64,000 nt of DNA from CAWBRT01 sp963791145 (GCA_963791145.1 CAWBRT010000027.1:124001-188000), one strand, 5' to 3'; shown: positions 17,023-26,625, counted from the stretch's first letter. The notes: a model not told the origin generated them from the sequence alone. Translations and numbers: made by a program.

Positions 17023-17904
17023 TCAGCTTCCCAGGCTTTTCGAGCGCTGCCAGTGGGCTTCCATCTCATCCAGTGAAGCCTCTTCCGGCTTCTTTCCCGA
17101 TTTCCGGAGGGCCTCTTCCACGTGCCGGAAACGGCGCCGGAATTTGCGGTTGGTCTGGCGCAGCGCAGACTCGGGATCGACGTTCAGGTAGCGGGCGATA
17201 TTCACCAGCACGAAGGAGAGATCACCGACCTCATCCTCCAGCCGCTCTTTTAACCCTTCGGGTAAGGCTTGCTCGCGAGCGCCGGCGATGCCTCGTCCGA
17301 TAGGAATCGGGCCGGGCGGCGGGATGCGTTTGATCTCGCCCCGCAACTCCTCGATTTCCTCGTGCAGCTTTTCGAAGAGCCCATCGACGTTGGGCCAGTC
17401 AAAACCAACGTGAGCGGCCTTGTTGCTGAGCTTTAATGCTTCCAGCAGCGCCGGCATGGCGCGGGAAACGCTGTCGAGAATCGACTTCGGACTCTCCTTG
17501 GCAGGCTGTTCCCCTGCTTTTTGCTTGCGCTCCTGCTGCTTGATTGCCTCCCAGTTGCGCAGCACCTGCGCGGAGGTTTCGGCTTTTACGTCAGCAAAGA
17601 CGTGGGGATGGCGCGCCACCAGCTTGTCGCAAAGCCGATCGAGCACATCGTCGATGGAGAACCGGCCTTCTTCCTGCGCCATCTCGGCGTAGAAGAGCAC
17701 TTGCAGCAGCAGGTCTCCCAGCTCGGCGGAAAGCTCGGCCCAGTCACGCTGTTCGATCGCCTCGATGACTTCGTAAGTCTCTTCCAGCGTGTACTGCTTG
17801 ATGGTGTCGAAGGTCTGCTCGCGGTCCCAGGGACAGCCTCCCGGGGCGCGGAGCCGGTTCATGATTTCCACGGCGCGCTCGAAACGTTCACCTGTTCGGT
17901 CCAT
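17023..17904 (-). CDS. mazG: Nucleoside triphosphate pyrophosphohydrolase MazG
   Basis: 293 residues. The first MazG domain begins with CPWDREQTFDTIKQYTLEET and has the EExxE...ELGDLLLQ metal-binding pattern at about 36-65. A second MazG domain follows near residues 160-280, with the corresponding EDEVGDLSFVLVNIARYL. MazG hydrolyses dNTPs or NTPs to monophosphates, removing damaged nucleotides and modulating ppGpp. A Pro/Gly-rich insert (RIPPPGPIPIGRGIAG) between the domains is lineage-specific. It converges with the exported protein upstream; the intergenic gap is 22 bases. Confidence 0.95.
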   Translation of the reverse strand: MDRTGERFERAVEIMNRLRAPGGCPWDREQTFDTIKQYTLEETYEVIEAIEQRDWAELSAELGDLLLQVLFYAEMAQEEGRFSIDDVLDRLCDKLVARHPHVFADVKAETSAQVLRNWEAIKQQERKQKAGEQPAKESPKSILDSVSRAMPALLEALKLSNKAAHVGFDWPNVDGLFEKLHEEIEELRGEIKRIPPPGPIPIGRGIAGAREQALPEGLKERLEDEVGDLSFVLVNIARYLNVDPESALRQTNRKFRRRFRHVEEALRKSGKKPEEASLDEMEAHWQRSKSLGS

Positions 17905-18078
17905 GCATTTACTGTAAATGAGCTGGAGGGCGATGCAAAATGCGGGGAATGCCCGGCCAAACGATACGTTTAGTCGAAGGCGGCGAAGGTGTTCTCCGGC
18001 ACGTCGCGGCGACTTCCGCAGTGGCCGAGCAGCAGCGGACGCCGCACCAGCGAAGGCGTGTCGCCTACGCTCGCGGCC

Positions 18079-18402
18079 TCAGTCCAGGTCAAAGTCGCGC
18101 AGAGGTTTGCCGGGCTCTGCGGGAGATTCTTTGGCGCGCCGCAACGCCTCCTGAAACTTCTTCTCCAGCACGTCGGACTTGTTCTTCTCCGCTTCGACCG
18201 ACTGCCGGAAGATGGATTCCTTGCGGCTCTCCTGTTCCTTCATGGAGCGCGCGGCTTCCTCGAAATCGTTGAAGGTTTTCGGCTTCGGCTTCGGGGTGTG
18301 CGCAATCACAGACCTGGTCCCGGAATCGACTTTCAGCACCGCCTCGCAGCAAGGGCAAACAACTTCGTAAGACGAAGCTTTCTTGGAACCGTCCTTAGCC
18401 AT
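18079..18402 (-). CDS. Small Cys-pair protein, uncharacterised
   Basis: 107 residues starting MAKDGSKKASSYEVV. A single CPCC motif (16-19) followed by EAVLKVDSGT looks like half a zinc ribbon. The rest is a charged, probably helical tail (EEAARSMKEQESRKES, KKFQEALRRAKES). I recognise the style from other acidobacterial genomes but not a function. It could dimerise to form a metal site. Confidence 0.65.
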   Translation of the reverse strand: MAKDGSKKASSYEVVCPCCEAVLKVDSGTRSVIAHTPKPKPKTFNDFEEAARSMKEQESRKESIFRQSVEAEKNKSDVLEKKFQEALRRAKESPAEPGKPLRDFDLD

Positions 18403-18454
18403 GGTTAGATGTTAACTCAGTTTTGAGGGATTAGGGATCAGGGTTTAGGGGAGA

Positions 18455-18498
18455 GGGATTAGGGATTAGGGATTAGGGATTAGGGATTAGGGATTAGG
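18455..18498. repeat. Tandem heptamer repeat (gggatta)n, family D
   Basis: Six perfect head-to-tail copies of gggatta, flanked by degenerate units (gggatcagggtttagggg before, gaatcggggttagtg after). The unit resembles a telomere repeat by chance. An inverted block (ccctaaacccctattccctg and on) lies at 18639-18675. Confidence 0.9.
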
Positions 18499-18638
18499 AA
18501 TCGGGGTTAGTGATTCGGGAAAGGAGCTCACGTGCGCAAGAGAATAGGCGGGCACCGGTTCGGCTGGAGTTCGAGGCGGTCCGACCCAAGTTCGGTGCCA
18601 AGACGTACGCTTAGCGCCAACCCGGTATCGCTCCTTCC

Positions 18639-18675
18639 CTAAACCCCTATTCCCTGTTCCCTAAACCCTAAACAT
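18639..18675. repeat. Inverted counterpart of family D repeat
   Basis: Complementary units (ccctaaa, cccctattccctg, ccctaaaccctaaac). The last units overlap the stop codon of bshC: its final codons and TAG are read from this block. Another block of the same kind is at 33328-33358. Confidence 0.8.
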
Positions 18676-20256
18676 AACGTGCCCCGGACAGTGGCCGGAG
18701 GCGATCTCAGCCAGCCTTTCCAGCAAATCCGGGCCGTTCTCGGAGAGCATCAGGATTCCCGGAACAGTGCGCTCCTGCAATCCGCCGTTGGGAAATAAGC
18801 CGTTTATCAGCTCGGACGCTTCGCGCGCCAGTTGCTCCTGCTTACGCAGCTCGGCGCGAGCGGCCTTTCCCGTCAGCCGTTGCAACTGGTATTGCATTTT
18901 GCGGGCGGACTTCTCAGCCGCCGGAGCCAGGGTCTTATCCAGCGCCGCGAGCTGCCCGGTAAGCGCATTCACTACGCGTTCAATGGTTTGCCTGGCCTCC
19001 TCGAGTCGCTCTCGCAACCCGGACGGCAGCGCGCGCGTGGCAATTTCTTCGCGGAGCTTGGTTTCCCCTTCGAACAAGTCAGGCAGTTGCAGCCGGTAGC
19101 GTTCGAGCAGGCGCTTCATGCGGCTGTTGACTACTGTCAGGCTAAGCCGAGGCAGGACGGGCGTAACCCGCCCGAGCAGCTTCTGATAAACCACGCCGGC
19201 CTGGGCGAAGTAGGCGATCTCGGCCGGCCCGCCAAAGTAAGCCACTGTCGGCAGCAGATAGTCCTGAACCACGGGACGCAGCAGCACATTCGGACTGAAG
19301 TGCTCGGGATGCTCCCGCAGGCGTTGGAAGACTTCATCCCGGGACAAACGCTGCGCCCCGACGGCAAAATCGCTGCCGGCCGTGTGCATTACTGTGCGGT
19401 CGCCGTTCTGGAAGACGAAAAGCAGGGTCGAGGAGGCTGTTACCTTTACCTGCTCATGGTAGCCGGCCTCGCGCAGCTGTCCGCCCCGCCGCAGCAGCTC
19501 CTGATCGAGCTCCTGCGCCGCCTCCGCCGCCGCCAGCAGCAAGGGACCGGCAATGGCATGCACCTCGCGGTCCAGGGGTTGCAGCAACACCAGTCCGGTT
19601 CCGGCGAAGAGCTGGCTGAAGAGGCGTCCGAAGGCGCTGCCGAACGTCTCCTCCGGCCGATAGCTGGAGCGCAGCGCGGCGGCGACCTCCGGGTTCAGAT
19701 GCCCGGAAACCCTTTCCACGAGAGGCGCGACCTCGGGACCAAGGCGCACCTCTCCTACGGGCAGGTTGGCATTGGACTTCAGGGGTAGAATCGCGTTTTC
19801 GAAACGGCCCTCCGCTCCCGGCAGGGCGACCTGGTTGACTTCGGCCAGGTCATGGTCCTCAGTCGCCAGCCAGAACAGCGGCACGGCGTCGATGCCTCGG
19901 GATGAGAGCTCATTGGCCAGTTGCACGGCCGAAGCGGCCTTGAGGATGGAATAAAACGGCCCACCGAACAACCCGACCTGTTGCCCACTGACTACCGCGA
20001 CCGCACCCTCGCGAAAGCGGCGGATGGAGGTGAGCGTCGCTTCCGAAGCTTCCCATTCGCGGTTCTGGCGCTCCAGAACGGCCGCCACCGCCTGGCGCCG
20101 CTCCGGGTCGAAGCTCAAGGAGCGGGCGTAGTCGGCCACGGCGGAAATCGTATGCGGAGCGTAGAAGGAGGCCAGCTTGGGAGAATGGGAGAGAAAGTCG
20201 AGGAAGAGCTTCGACGAGTGCGGTACCTGATCGAAACGAATACAGTCGGCGTTCAC
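18661..20256 (-). CDS. bshC: Bacillithiol biosynthesis cysteine-adding enzyme BshC
   Basis: 531 residues, the usual BshC length. Recognised by VVSGQQVGLFGGPFYSILKA near 90-110, FWLATEDHDLAEVN near 128-141 and RPVVQDYLLPTVAYFGGPAE-type sequence around 325. BshC joins cysteine to GlcN-malate in the last step of bacillithiol synthesis, in the cytosol. A long coiled-coil segment near 430-480 fits the family's dimer arm. The stop codon sits in a family D repeat, so the last two or three residues may be repeat-derived. The bshB1 candidate is at 41605. Confidence 0.95.
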   Translation of the reverse strand: MNADCIRFDQVPHSSKLFLDFLSHSPKLASFYAPHTISAVADYARSLSFDPERRQAVAAVLERQNREWEASEATLTSIRRFREGAVAVVSGQQVGLFGGPFYSILKAASAVQLANELSSRGIDAVPLFWLATEDHDLAEVNQVALPGAEGRFENAILPLKSNANLPVGEVRLGPEVAPLVERVSGHLNPEVAAALRSSYRPEETFGSAFGRLFSQLFAGTGLVLLQPLDREVHAIAGPLLLAAAEAAQELDQELLRRGGQLREAGYHEQVKVTASSTLLFVFQNGDRTVMHTAGSDFAVGAQRLSRDEVFQRLREHPEHFSPNVLLRPVVQDYLLPTVAYFGGPAEIAYFAQAGVVYQKLLGRVTPVLPRLSLTVVNSRMKRLLERYRLQLPDLFEGETKLREEIATRALPSGLRERLEEARQTIERVVNALTGQLAALDKTLAPAAEKSARKMQYQLQRLTGKAARAELRKQEQLAREASELINGLFPNGGLQERTVPGILMLSENGPDLLERLAEIASGHCPGHVMFRV

Positions 20257-20598
20257 TGAGCGAGTCCCATCTTCGGTTTTGATCTGGCCGCTGGCGGCAT
20301 TCTGCCACGGCCCCCAACAATCGAGGCGCTCCGAAACGACTCTCCGGTTCTCAATTTGCCGGGTGCTTCAAGGCTTGGATGAAGCAAACAGCTTCGGGGG
20401 TTCAACAACCAAACGACGCAAGAACCGCGCCAGTTGGGCTCCCCGGTCTACCAGTAGACGAAAATAACGGCGCTGCCGGTAGCCTCTCTCCGGAAATCAC
20501 ACAACGCCCTAACCATTGTATATGGTGGCCAGCGGAGGTCCGGACGGAACGGCGCCTCCGGCGTGCGCTCCGCCGGAAGCCGTCCGCATCGAGCTCTG
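20257..20598. other. Intergenic, nothing recognised
   Basis: 342 bases between two minus-strand genes. No palindromic repeat of families A-D, tRNA or convincing small gene. It presumably holds the bshC promoter. Confidence 0.55.
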
Positions 20599-20946
20599 CT
20601 ATTTGCTCTTTGGATCTTTCTTGGTGGCAGTGGTGCTGGGCTTGCTGTTGGTCTTGGTAACGACCGGCGATGGCGGAGCGTGCTTCGGCCCGTCGATGCC
20701 GGCGCCCTTCTGTCTTGCCTTTTCGGCCTTGTTCTCCCGTGCGGCGATCGCCTTCGGGTCCTGCTTGGTGACCGGGCCGGCCTTTACTGCAGGCTTAACC
20801 GTGCTCTTGCGGCCGTCAAAGACCGCATTGGGATCTTTTTTGGCGTCCTTGGCATCCTGCATTGCCTTGCCCTGTTGCGCCCCCGCCACACTTATGACGG
20901 ACAGGAGAAAGCCACAGGCCACTGTCGCGACAAGAATTTTCTTCAT
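20599..20946 (-). CDS. Small exported Lys/Ala/Pro-rich protein
   Basis: 115 residues from the ATG at 20944-20946, with AAGGGG just upstream. A signal peptide (KKILVATVACGFLLSVISVAGA) is followed by a low-complexity, basic mature region (KDAKKDPNAVFDGRKS and so on to a Lys-rich end). No fold or motif is seen. It is probably periplasmic or surface-associated. Function unknown. Confidence 0.6.
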   Translation of the reverse strand: MKKILVATVACGFLLSVISVAGAQQGKAMQDAKDAKKDPNAVFDGRKSTVKPAVKAGPVTKQDPKAIAARENKAEKARQKGAGIDGPKHAPPSPVVTKTNSKPSTTATKKDPKSK

Positions 20947-21103
20947 CCTCACCCCTTATTGCGAAACTCGTTCGCTAGCTCCAGAGTGGCACGATTTTCT
21001 CCCCTTGACCAGAGAAGATTCAGCCGGAGAAAAAATGCGGCTCGTGCCGGGACAGAAAGCATGTACACGCTGTAAACTGCATCTAGTGGGGGTTGTACAT
21101 ATT

Positions 21104-21133
21104 AGTTCCTGCATCTAAGTCCCTGCATCTCAG
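21104..21133. repeat. Short direct repeat upstream of exported gene
   Basis: Two copies of a 14-base unit (agt[tc]cctgcatct[ac]) lie directly before the ribosome binding site of the gene at 21153; a third tgcatct is at about 21078. Could be an operator or chance. Confidence 0.4.
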
Positions 21134-21152
21134 TTTCAGGAGGACTCACCAC

Positions 21153-21560
21153 ATGCGAATTGTCACCACACTGTGCTTAGCCGTCGCTCTGTTTTTGACG
21201 GCGCCCGTCAGCAGCTTCGCCAAGAGCAAAGCCAAAGCACCGGCCGGCGTGAAGATGGAGAAGACTGCCGCCGGAGAGGTCTTTGCCGATTCCAAGGGGA
21301 TGACCCTTTACACCTTCGACAAAGACGCCATGCCGGGCAAGTCCGTTTGCAACGGTCCTTGCGCGCACAACTGGCCTCCGCTGATGGCAACGGCGAAGTC
21401 CAAGCCGAAGGGCGAGTGGACAGTCATTACCCGCGACGACGGCTCCAAGCAGTGGGCCTACAAGGGCAAACCGCTTTACACCTTTGCCAAGGACACCAAA
21501 CCGGGCGATACCACCGGGGACGGCTTCCTCAATGGCGCCTGGCACGTCGCCAAGCCCTGA
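21153..21560 (+). CDS. Exported protein of the PF03640 (secreted repeat) family
   Basis: 135 residues from ATG 21153, with AGGAGGA upstream. A signal peptide covers about 1-23. Two repeats follow: GMTLYTFDKDAMPGKSVCNG with PCAHNWPPL, and GKPLYTFAKDTKPGDTTGDG with GAWHV. This YTF.KD...W.P pattern defines the COG4315/Lipoprotein_15 family, found in many soil bacteria. It is small, basic and probably periplasmic. The molecular role is unknown. A strong hairpin 32 bases past the stop may end the transcript. Confidence 0.85.
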   Translation: MRIVTTLCLAVALFLTAPVSSFAKSKAKAPAGVKMEKTAAGEVFADSKGMTLYTFDKDAMPGKSVCNGPCAHNWPPLMATAKSKPKGEWTVITRDDGSKQWAYKGKPLYTFAKDTKPGDTTGDGFLNGAWHVAKP

Positions 21561-21591
21561 ACCTCGGAAATTCGCTGTTCGCTCCGCGCCT

Positions 21592-21621
21592 CTGGCCGCC
21601 CGGCACGTGTCGGGCGGCCAG
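21592..21621 (+). terminator. Strong GC hairpin after exported gene
   Basis: Perfect 11-bp stem ctggccgcccg / cgggcggccag with loop gcacgtgt. No T-run follows directly, so it may stabilise the mRNA end instead of terminating. The rest of the gap to 21900 (340 bases in all) shows nothing else. Confidence 0.55.
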
Positions 21622-21900
21622 CGTGACTAAACATCCGTTGCTTTTGTCGTAAGAACCAGACTTTCCAGATTCGTCCCTCCCTGTCTGGGCTGTTCAGAAT
21701 CCTTTTGAACGAAACGACGCTCTCCCTTAGTAGGCATGTGTACTTCGCCTCGACCGGCCCGGCCAGAATCGGGCCATTTCACAACGCTACTAATAAAAAG
21801 ATTTCTAAATCTAGGTTGACGATGGCAGAAAGGAGCTGACGACGATGCTGAAGAGAGATGCTAGAATCGGAGTCACAGCCATTCCAGCGGGTAATTATTC

Positions 21901-23584
21901 ATGACCAGGAAGCGGATTCTTATTATCGGCGGAGTTGCCGGCGGTGCGTCTTGTGCGGCGCGAGCACGTCGTCTGGACGAAGACGCCGAGATCATCATGT
22001 TTGAACGCGGTCCGTACGTTTCCTTCGCCAACTGCGGCTTGCCGTACTACGTCGGCAACGTGATCCAGGAGGAGAAGAAGCTTCTGTTGTCTTCTCCGGA
22101 GATGTTCAAGCAGCGGTTCAACATCGACGTGCGCACGGAAAACGAAGTGGTGGCCATCGATCGCGCCGCCTGCGAGGTCGAGGTTAAACGCGTGGCCAGC
22201 GGCGAGCTGTACCGCGAACGCTACGATGCGCTGGTGCTGGCGCCCGGAGCGGCGCCGATTCGTCCGCCGCTGCCCGGCATCGGCCTGCCGGGTATCTTCA
22301 CCCTGCGAACCGTTCCAGACAGCAATGCCATCAAGGCTCGGATTGCCGAACGCGGCGCCAAGGCCGCAGTCGTGGTCGGCGCTGGATTCATCGGCCTGGA
22401 AGCCGCGGAGAACCTCGCCCACCTCGGGATGAAGGTCACCGTCATCGAGATGCTGGATCAGGTCATGCCTCCGCTGGATGCGGAGATGGCCGAGTTCGTC
22501 TATCGGCACCTGAAAGAGAAGCAGGTCGACGTGCGCCTCAGCGACGCCGTCGCCGGCTTCGAACAGAACAAGGATGGAAGCCTGGCCATCAGCACCCGCG
22601 CGGGAGCCCGCTTCGATGCGGATCTGGCCATTCTTTCCGTGGGCGTGAAGCCGGAGACCACCTTGGCAAAGCAGGCGGGGGTGACGATCGGGGAGAGAGG
22701 TGGGATCAAGGTCGACGCGCAGATGCGCACCAACGATCCGCGAATCTGGGCGGTCGGCGACGCGGTCGAGAGCCTGGAGCTGGTGACCGGCACGTCGGCG
22801 GTTATTCCGCTGGCCGGTCCGGCAAACCGGCAGGGACGAATCGCGGCCGACGTGATCTGCGGGCGCAACTCCCGCTTCCGCGGCGTGCAGGCAACCGCCG
22901 TCTGCGGCGCCTTCGGGCTCACTATCGCCATGACCGGCGCCAGCGAAAAGACCTTGCGCCGGGCCGGAATCGAATACCAGAAGATCTACACTCACCCTGA
23001 GAGCCACGCCGGCTATTACCCCGGCGCTGCTCGCATCCACATCAAGCTGCTGTTCTCGCCCAAAGACGGCAAAGTCCTCGGAGCACAGGCGGTCGGGGGC
23101 GACGGCACGGAGAAGCGTATCGACGTCATCGCCATGGCCATGCAAATGCGCGCCACCGTCTTCGACCTGGAAGAAGCAGAGCTCTGCTACGCGCCGCAGT
23201 TCGGCTCGGCCAAGGACCCGGTCAACATGGCAGGAATGGCCGCGGCCAACGCGCTCCGGGGAGATGTGCGGCTGGCGACGTGGGAGGGGCTGGCGGAAAC
23301 AGATGCCGTGGTGGTGGACGTTCGCGAGCCGAAGGAGTTCGCCAAGGAGCACATCGAGGGCGCGATCAATATTCCCCTGACAGCAGTTGCGGCAGCATAT
23401 GCACGAGCTGCCCAAGGACCGCGATATTTTCGTTTACTGCGTGGTCGGACAGCGCTCCTATAACGCTTATCGCATCCTGCGGCAAAACGGATACAGGGTC
23501 AGCAACCTGCCCGGCGGAATCAGCACGTACCTGAACCTGCCGCCGCACATGCTGCGCCGCAGCGCCAGCGCCAAGAGCGGTTAG
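21901..23584 (+). CDS. CoA-disulfide reductase-like FAD oxidoreductase fused to rhodanese, frameshifted
   Basis: About 560 residues. FAD-binding IIGGVAGGASCAAR opens the protein; the catalytic Cys45 lies in FANCGLPYYVG; the NAD-binding motif is VVGAGFIGLEAAENL near 158-172; GDAVES closes the FAD site. A C-terminal rhodanese domain begins VVVDVREPKEFAKEHIEGA and carries its own Cys in YCVVGQRS. One extra base at about 23380 breaks the frame inside the rhodanese; total length is 3n+1, fitting a single insertion. Such fusions reduce CoA-disulfide, CoA-persulfide or polysulfide. It may serve thiol balance together with bacillithiol. Confidence 0.88.
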
Positions 23585-23733
23585 CCGGGTTGACAGTTGC
23601 TCCGGGCAGGAAGGTTGCCCCGCACCACACGAGTTACTTGCGCAGCCGGGCACCTTGGATCAAACTGCAGGTGTCTGTGGGCCCCTTCGCAAACCTCGTT
23701 AGTTAGTTTTGTTAATGTATTTTCCAAACAAGG

Positions 23734-23764
23734 ACCCCAGCTCCTGGGCTGGGGTTTTCCTTTT
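23734..23764 (+). terminator. Rho-independent terminator
   Basis: Perfect 8-bp stem accccagc / gctggggt with 6-base loop, then ttttccttttc. It lies 150 bases after the reductase stop. The intervening 23585-23733 has no supported gene and could be a long 3' UTR or a small RNA. Confidence 0.85.
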
Positions 23765-23838
23765 CTGTCGCGATCATTCACGCCTTGGCATGAGAATCCG
23801 CTCCAGCCTGCTGCTCTACCCGCGCGAGAGCAACACGA

Positions 23839-24468
23839 TTACAACGATATGTTGATTGCGATCCCGATGCCGGGATGCATGCGGTCGAAGATGTAGTACC
23901 CATCGTTAACGTAGTCGATATATACGTCGTCAGTTTGGTACCACGTTGGCGGCCAATCTTCCGGCCACGGATCAACAAACATGACCCAGTACCCATCGTA
24001 CTGGAAGCGCGGATAGCCACCCACGAAACGCAACGGCAAGCGAGAAATACGGAAGAAGTGATCCCTTCCGAAATATTGCCGGAAGCGATCCTGCGGAATA
24101 CGGTACCCGTTGTAACCGCCGCGTTGTTGCCACGTGCGATGATCGTTATTCCAGGAAGCGGCGCGGGATTGAACGAAGCCGCTACGTACCTGCACCTGGT
24201 TTTGCGGAACGCCGCTCTGGTGGACGCCGCCGATGGTCGGCCCATTGTGCTGAACGGTGCCGTGATAAGTGCCGCCGTAAGATCGTTGTGGTTCTCGCGG
24301 AGGTTGTGCAGGCTTGGCTGCATTTGGCCGCGGCTTTTGCCGTTCGGGTTTGGCTTGCTGCTCCTGAGCCTTTTCTTGATTGGGCGCGTGTTGCTGCGCG
24401 TAAGCAGGAGCAATGGTTGCGAGCAGAAAGCATGTGATTCCAACGCTTACAGCTAATTTCATCCGCAT
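23839..24468 (-). CDS. Exported Gln/Pro-rich protein, uncharacterised
   Basis: 209 residues from the ATG at 24466-24468, with AAGGAGA upstream. A signal peptide ends in APAYAQQ. A low-complexity linker rich in Gln, Lys and Pro (about 25-65) leads to an aromatic domain with DRFRQYFGRDHFFRI, FQYDGYWVMFVDPWP and TDDVYIDYVNDGYYIFDR. I have the impression of a widespread exported family in Acidobacteria and rhizobia, without known function. It is probably periplasmic. Confidence 0.72.
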   Translation of the reverse strand: MRMKLAVSVGITCFLLATIAPAYAQQHAPNQEKAQEQQAKPERQKPRPNAAKPAQPPREPQRSYGGTYHGTVQHNGPTIGGVHQSGVPQNQVQVRSGFVQSRAASWNNDHRTWQQRGGYNGYRIPQDRFRQYFGRDHFFRISRLPLRFVGGYPRFQYDGYWVMFVDPWPEDWPPTWYQTDDVYIDYVNDGYYIFDRMHPGIGIAINISL

Positions 24469-24656
24469 ACTGTTCTCCTTTTGCAATGATCGCATTTCCA
24501 CCTTCACCCAAGACCGAGCACGATTTATTAAATTGGAAAGCTATAAGCCGTCCGCCCGTCTTAACCAGGCGGCCGCGATTGAACGGGCTTTCGGCGGGGT
24601 AGTTACAAAGTTAGATACAGTTGAAGAGAACTCGAAGCCCACTCCCCTGCAATTGC

Positions 24657-24741
<85 letters not shown>

Positions 24742-25115
24742 CTTTTTCATCTACAAGGTCGCGTCAGTCACTTCCGGTGCCTCTTCTGCGCCATTGATTT
24801 CACCGATGACCATTGTACCGCCACTCGGGAGCTTCGGATATAACTGCTGAGCAACAGCTGGCGTAACCGCTAAAGGTCCATGGGCTCCAAAAGCAAACGC
24901 GTCTGCCGGAGCAGGCGTGTTCTTCATGCGTGGCGCAGAATTCCGTTGCCTGGTCAGGAACTTAGATTGCAACTTTCTTGCCGCAACCCGAATCCAACCA
25001 AACGGTTAGTCCTAGTCCTCAAGCTCAAGCATCACAGCAGTATTCTCATCGGTGCGCACCAATGTCTGCGTTAGTCTTCAAGGCCCTTTCGCATCTGTAC
25101 TCCAAAGGAGATCTT
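24742..25115. other. Intergenic upstream of the molybdoenzyme gene set
   Basis: 374 bases. A minus-strand 73-codon frame (24751-24972) is open but has no ribosome binding site or recognisable motif. The end carries AAAGGAGATCTT before the ATG at 25116. Promoter elements are not obvious. Confidence 0.5.
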
Positions 25116-25775
25116 ATGAATCAGCGTCTCGTGCGCCTCCTGTTCGTCTTTGCTCTGTTCGCGCAACTAAGCGTTCAGGCAGCGTTGGCCCAGGCTGCTC
25201 CCGCAATGCAGGGGGTCAAAGGAAAGCTACAAACCGTCACAAGCAAGTCACTCGACATTGTGACACCGTCGGGGGTGGTTCACGTTAAGGTCGAGCAGCC
25301 CCTCACAACTTATGAGGCAATACCATCGGATCTGAGCCGCATCACATCCGATTCTTATGTTGGGGTTACGTCGGTCAAACAGGCCAACGGAACGGAAGTG
25401 GCAAAGCAAATCAAGATCTTTCCCGCTGAGCTGCGCGGATTAAGCGAAGGCAGCAACATGATCGAGGCAGCGCCCGGCGCTGTCAGCCAGAGCCGGATGA
25501 CGAACGGTTCGGTCGTCCGTCCGATCCCTGCGGCTTCGCGCATGACGAACGGCACTGTACAGAAGCAGGGCGCGACCATAGTCGTTCGGTATCAGAACGG
25601 CTCGCAAACAATCTCCGTGCCAGCCGGTGTAGAGGTTACGCAGATCGTGCCTAAGAAGGCGACCCTTGCGGCGGGTGACACAGTCAATGCTGCCGTCACG
25701 AAACAGGCGGACGGAACGCTGGCGACGAGAAAGGTCTACATCATCGCCGGAGGCAGCATGTCTGCTTCGAAGTAG
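25116..25775 (+). CDS. Exported protein in the molybdoenzyme gene set
   Basis: 219 residues from ATG 25116 with an excellent AAAGGAG. A signal peptide (LLFVFALFAQLSVQAALAQ) precedes a beta-rich mature part: GKLQTVTSKSLDIVTPSG, later VAKQIKIFPAELRG and a C-terminal TLAAGDTVNAAV. A short internal duplication, SRMTNGSVV and SRMTNGTVQ, lies near 125-147. The pattern suggests a DUF5666-like OB or beta-barrel module. It ends 13 bases before the cytochrome gene, so the three genes probably form an operon. Role unknown. Confidence 0.7.
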   Translation: MNQRLVRLLFVFALFAQLSVQAALAQAAPAMQGVKGKLQTVTSKSLDIVTPSGVVHVKVEQPLTTYEAIPSDLSRITSDSYVGVTSVKQANGTEVAKQIKIFPAELRGLSEGSNMIEAAPGAVSQSRMTNGSVVRPIPAASRMTNGTVQKQGATIVVRYQNGSQTISVPAGVEVTQIVPKKATLAAGDTVNAAVTKQADGTLATRKVYIIAGGSMSASK

Positions 25776-25788
25776 ATCATGTATCCTC

Positions 25789-26625
25789 ATGACTGATCCG
25801 GCCCAGGAAAGCAGCGAGTCTGTCACTACGCGTACGCCGGAGATAAAATCCGGCGTGCGGGTTATCCACAAGCATCACGTCTTGGTGCGCTGGAGCCATT
25901 GGCTGAACGTACCGATTCTTCTGGGTTTGTTCCTGAGCGGGATCGCCATCTACTGGGCTTCGCCCATCTATCAGCACAAACCAGACCCGCAGACCGGTAA
26001 CTTCGATTATCTCGCCGATGTCGGTATCTGGTTGTGTGCCCATGTGCCAGGGTTTCACGGCTATAGCAGCCCTCCTGATTGGATCTACAACCACCTCAGC
26101 CTCGGGCCGGGGCTGCTTGCGGCAGCATTGCGTCTGCACTGGCTCTTTGCCTACCTGTTCATGTTGAACGGATTGTTATACCTGACCGGTTTGGGTTTGG
26201 GAGGGGGATGGCGGGCCCTGTTACCAAGGCGAACAGACTTGCGTGATGCGCTCAGAATGTTCGGCCACTACCTTGCTGTGCCGTTCGCTCTGCTAATGCG
26301 CCGTGCACGTGTTACTCCACATTTCGATACGAAATACAACCCATTGCAGCGGCTGGCGTACTTCTCCGTCGCGGGTTTCGGATTTCTTGTAGTGGCTACG
26401 GGTTGGGCCATTCACAAACCAATGCAACTCCATCTGCTCGCTGCAATCTTCGGCGGATATGACGCGGCGCGTGTTTGGCACTTCTGGTTAATGTGGCTGT
26501 TAGTCGCTTTTGTTGTGCCGCATATGATCCTGGTGTTTGCAGATGGCTGGGATACGGTCCGCGGCATGATCATAGGTTGGTCAGCGAGAGTGGAGAGGAC
26601 AGAAGACGTTGAGCATGGATCCTGA
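25789..26625 (+). CDS. b-type cytochrome subunit (cytochrome b561 / Ni-hydrogenase type)
   Basis: 278 residues with about four to five membrane helices. Likely haem ligands are His37 (RWSHW), His117 (RLHW), His231 (VWHFW) and His245 (VVPHM), the arrangement of two-haem cytochromes that exchange electrons between quinones and periplasmic enzymes. The extended periplasmic loop near 60-105 is unusual. It overlaps the next gene by 11 bases, so it is very probably the membrane partner of that molybdoenzyme, as MsrQ is for MsrP, but from a different cytochrome family. Confidence 0.85.
   Translation: MTDPAQESSESVTTRTPEIKSGVRVIHKHHVLVRWSHWLNVPILLGLFLSGIAIYWASPIYQHKPDPQTGNFDYLADVGIWLCAHVPGFHGYSSPPDWIYNHLSLGPGLLAAALRLHWLFAYLFMLNGLLYLTGLGLGGGWRALLPRRTDLRDALRMFGHYLAVPFALLMRRARVTPHFDTKYNPLQRLAYFSVAGFGFLVVATGWAIHKPMQLHLLAAIFGGYDAARVWHFWLMWLLVAFVVPHMILVFADGWDTVRGMIIGWSARVERTEDVEHGS

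Noticed and set aside
18455..18498. Telomere or replication-origin interpretation of the gggatta array
   Set aside because: No DnaA boxes or dnaA/dnaN genes nearby, and the unit is not a known bacterial telomere; treated as a simple tandem repeat.
24751..24972. 73-codon minus-strand frame next to the tRNA
   Set aside because: No ribosome binding site, no recognisable motif and it runs up to the tRNA; support too thin.
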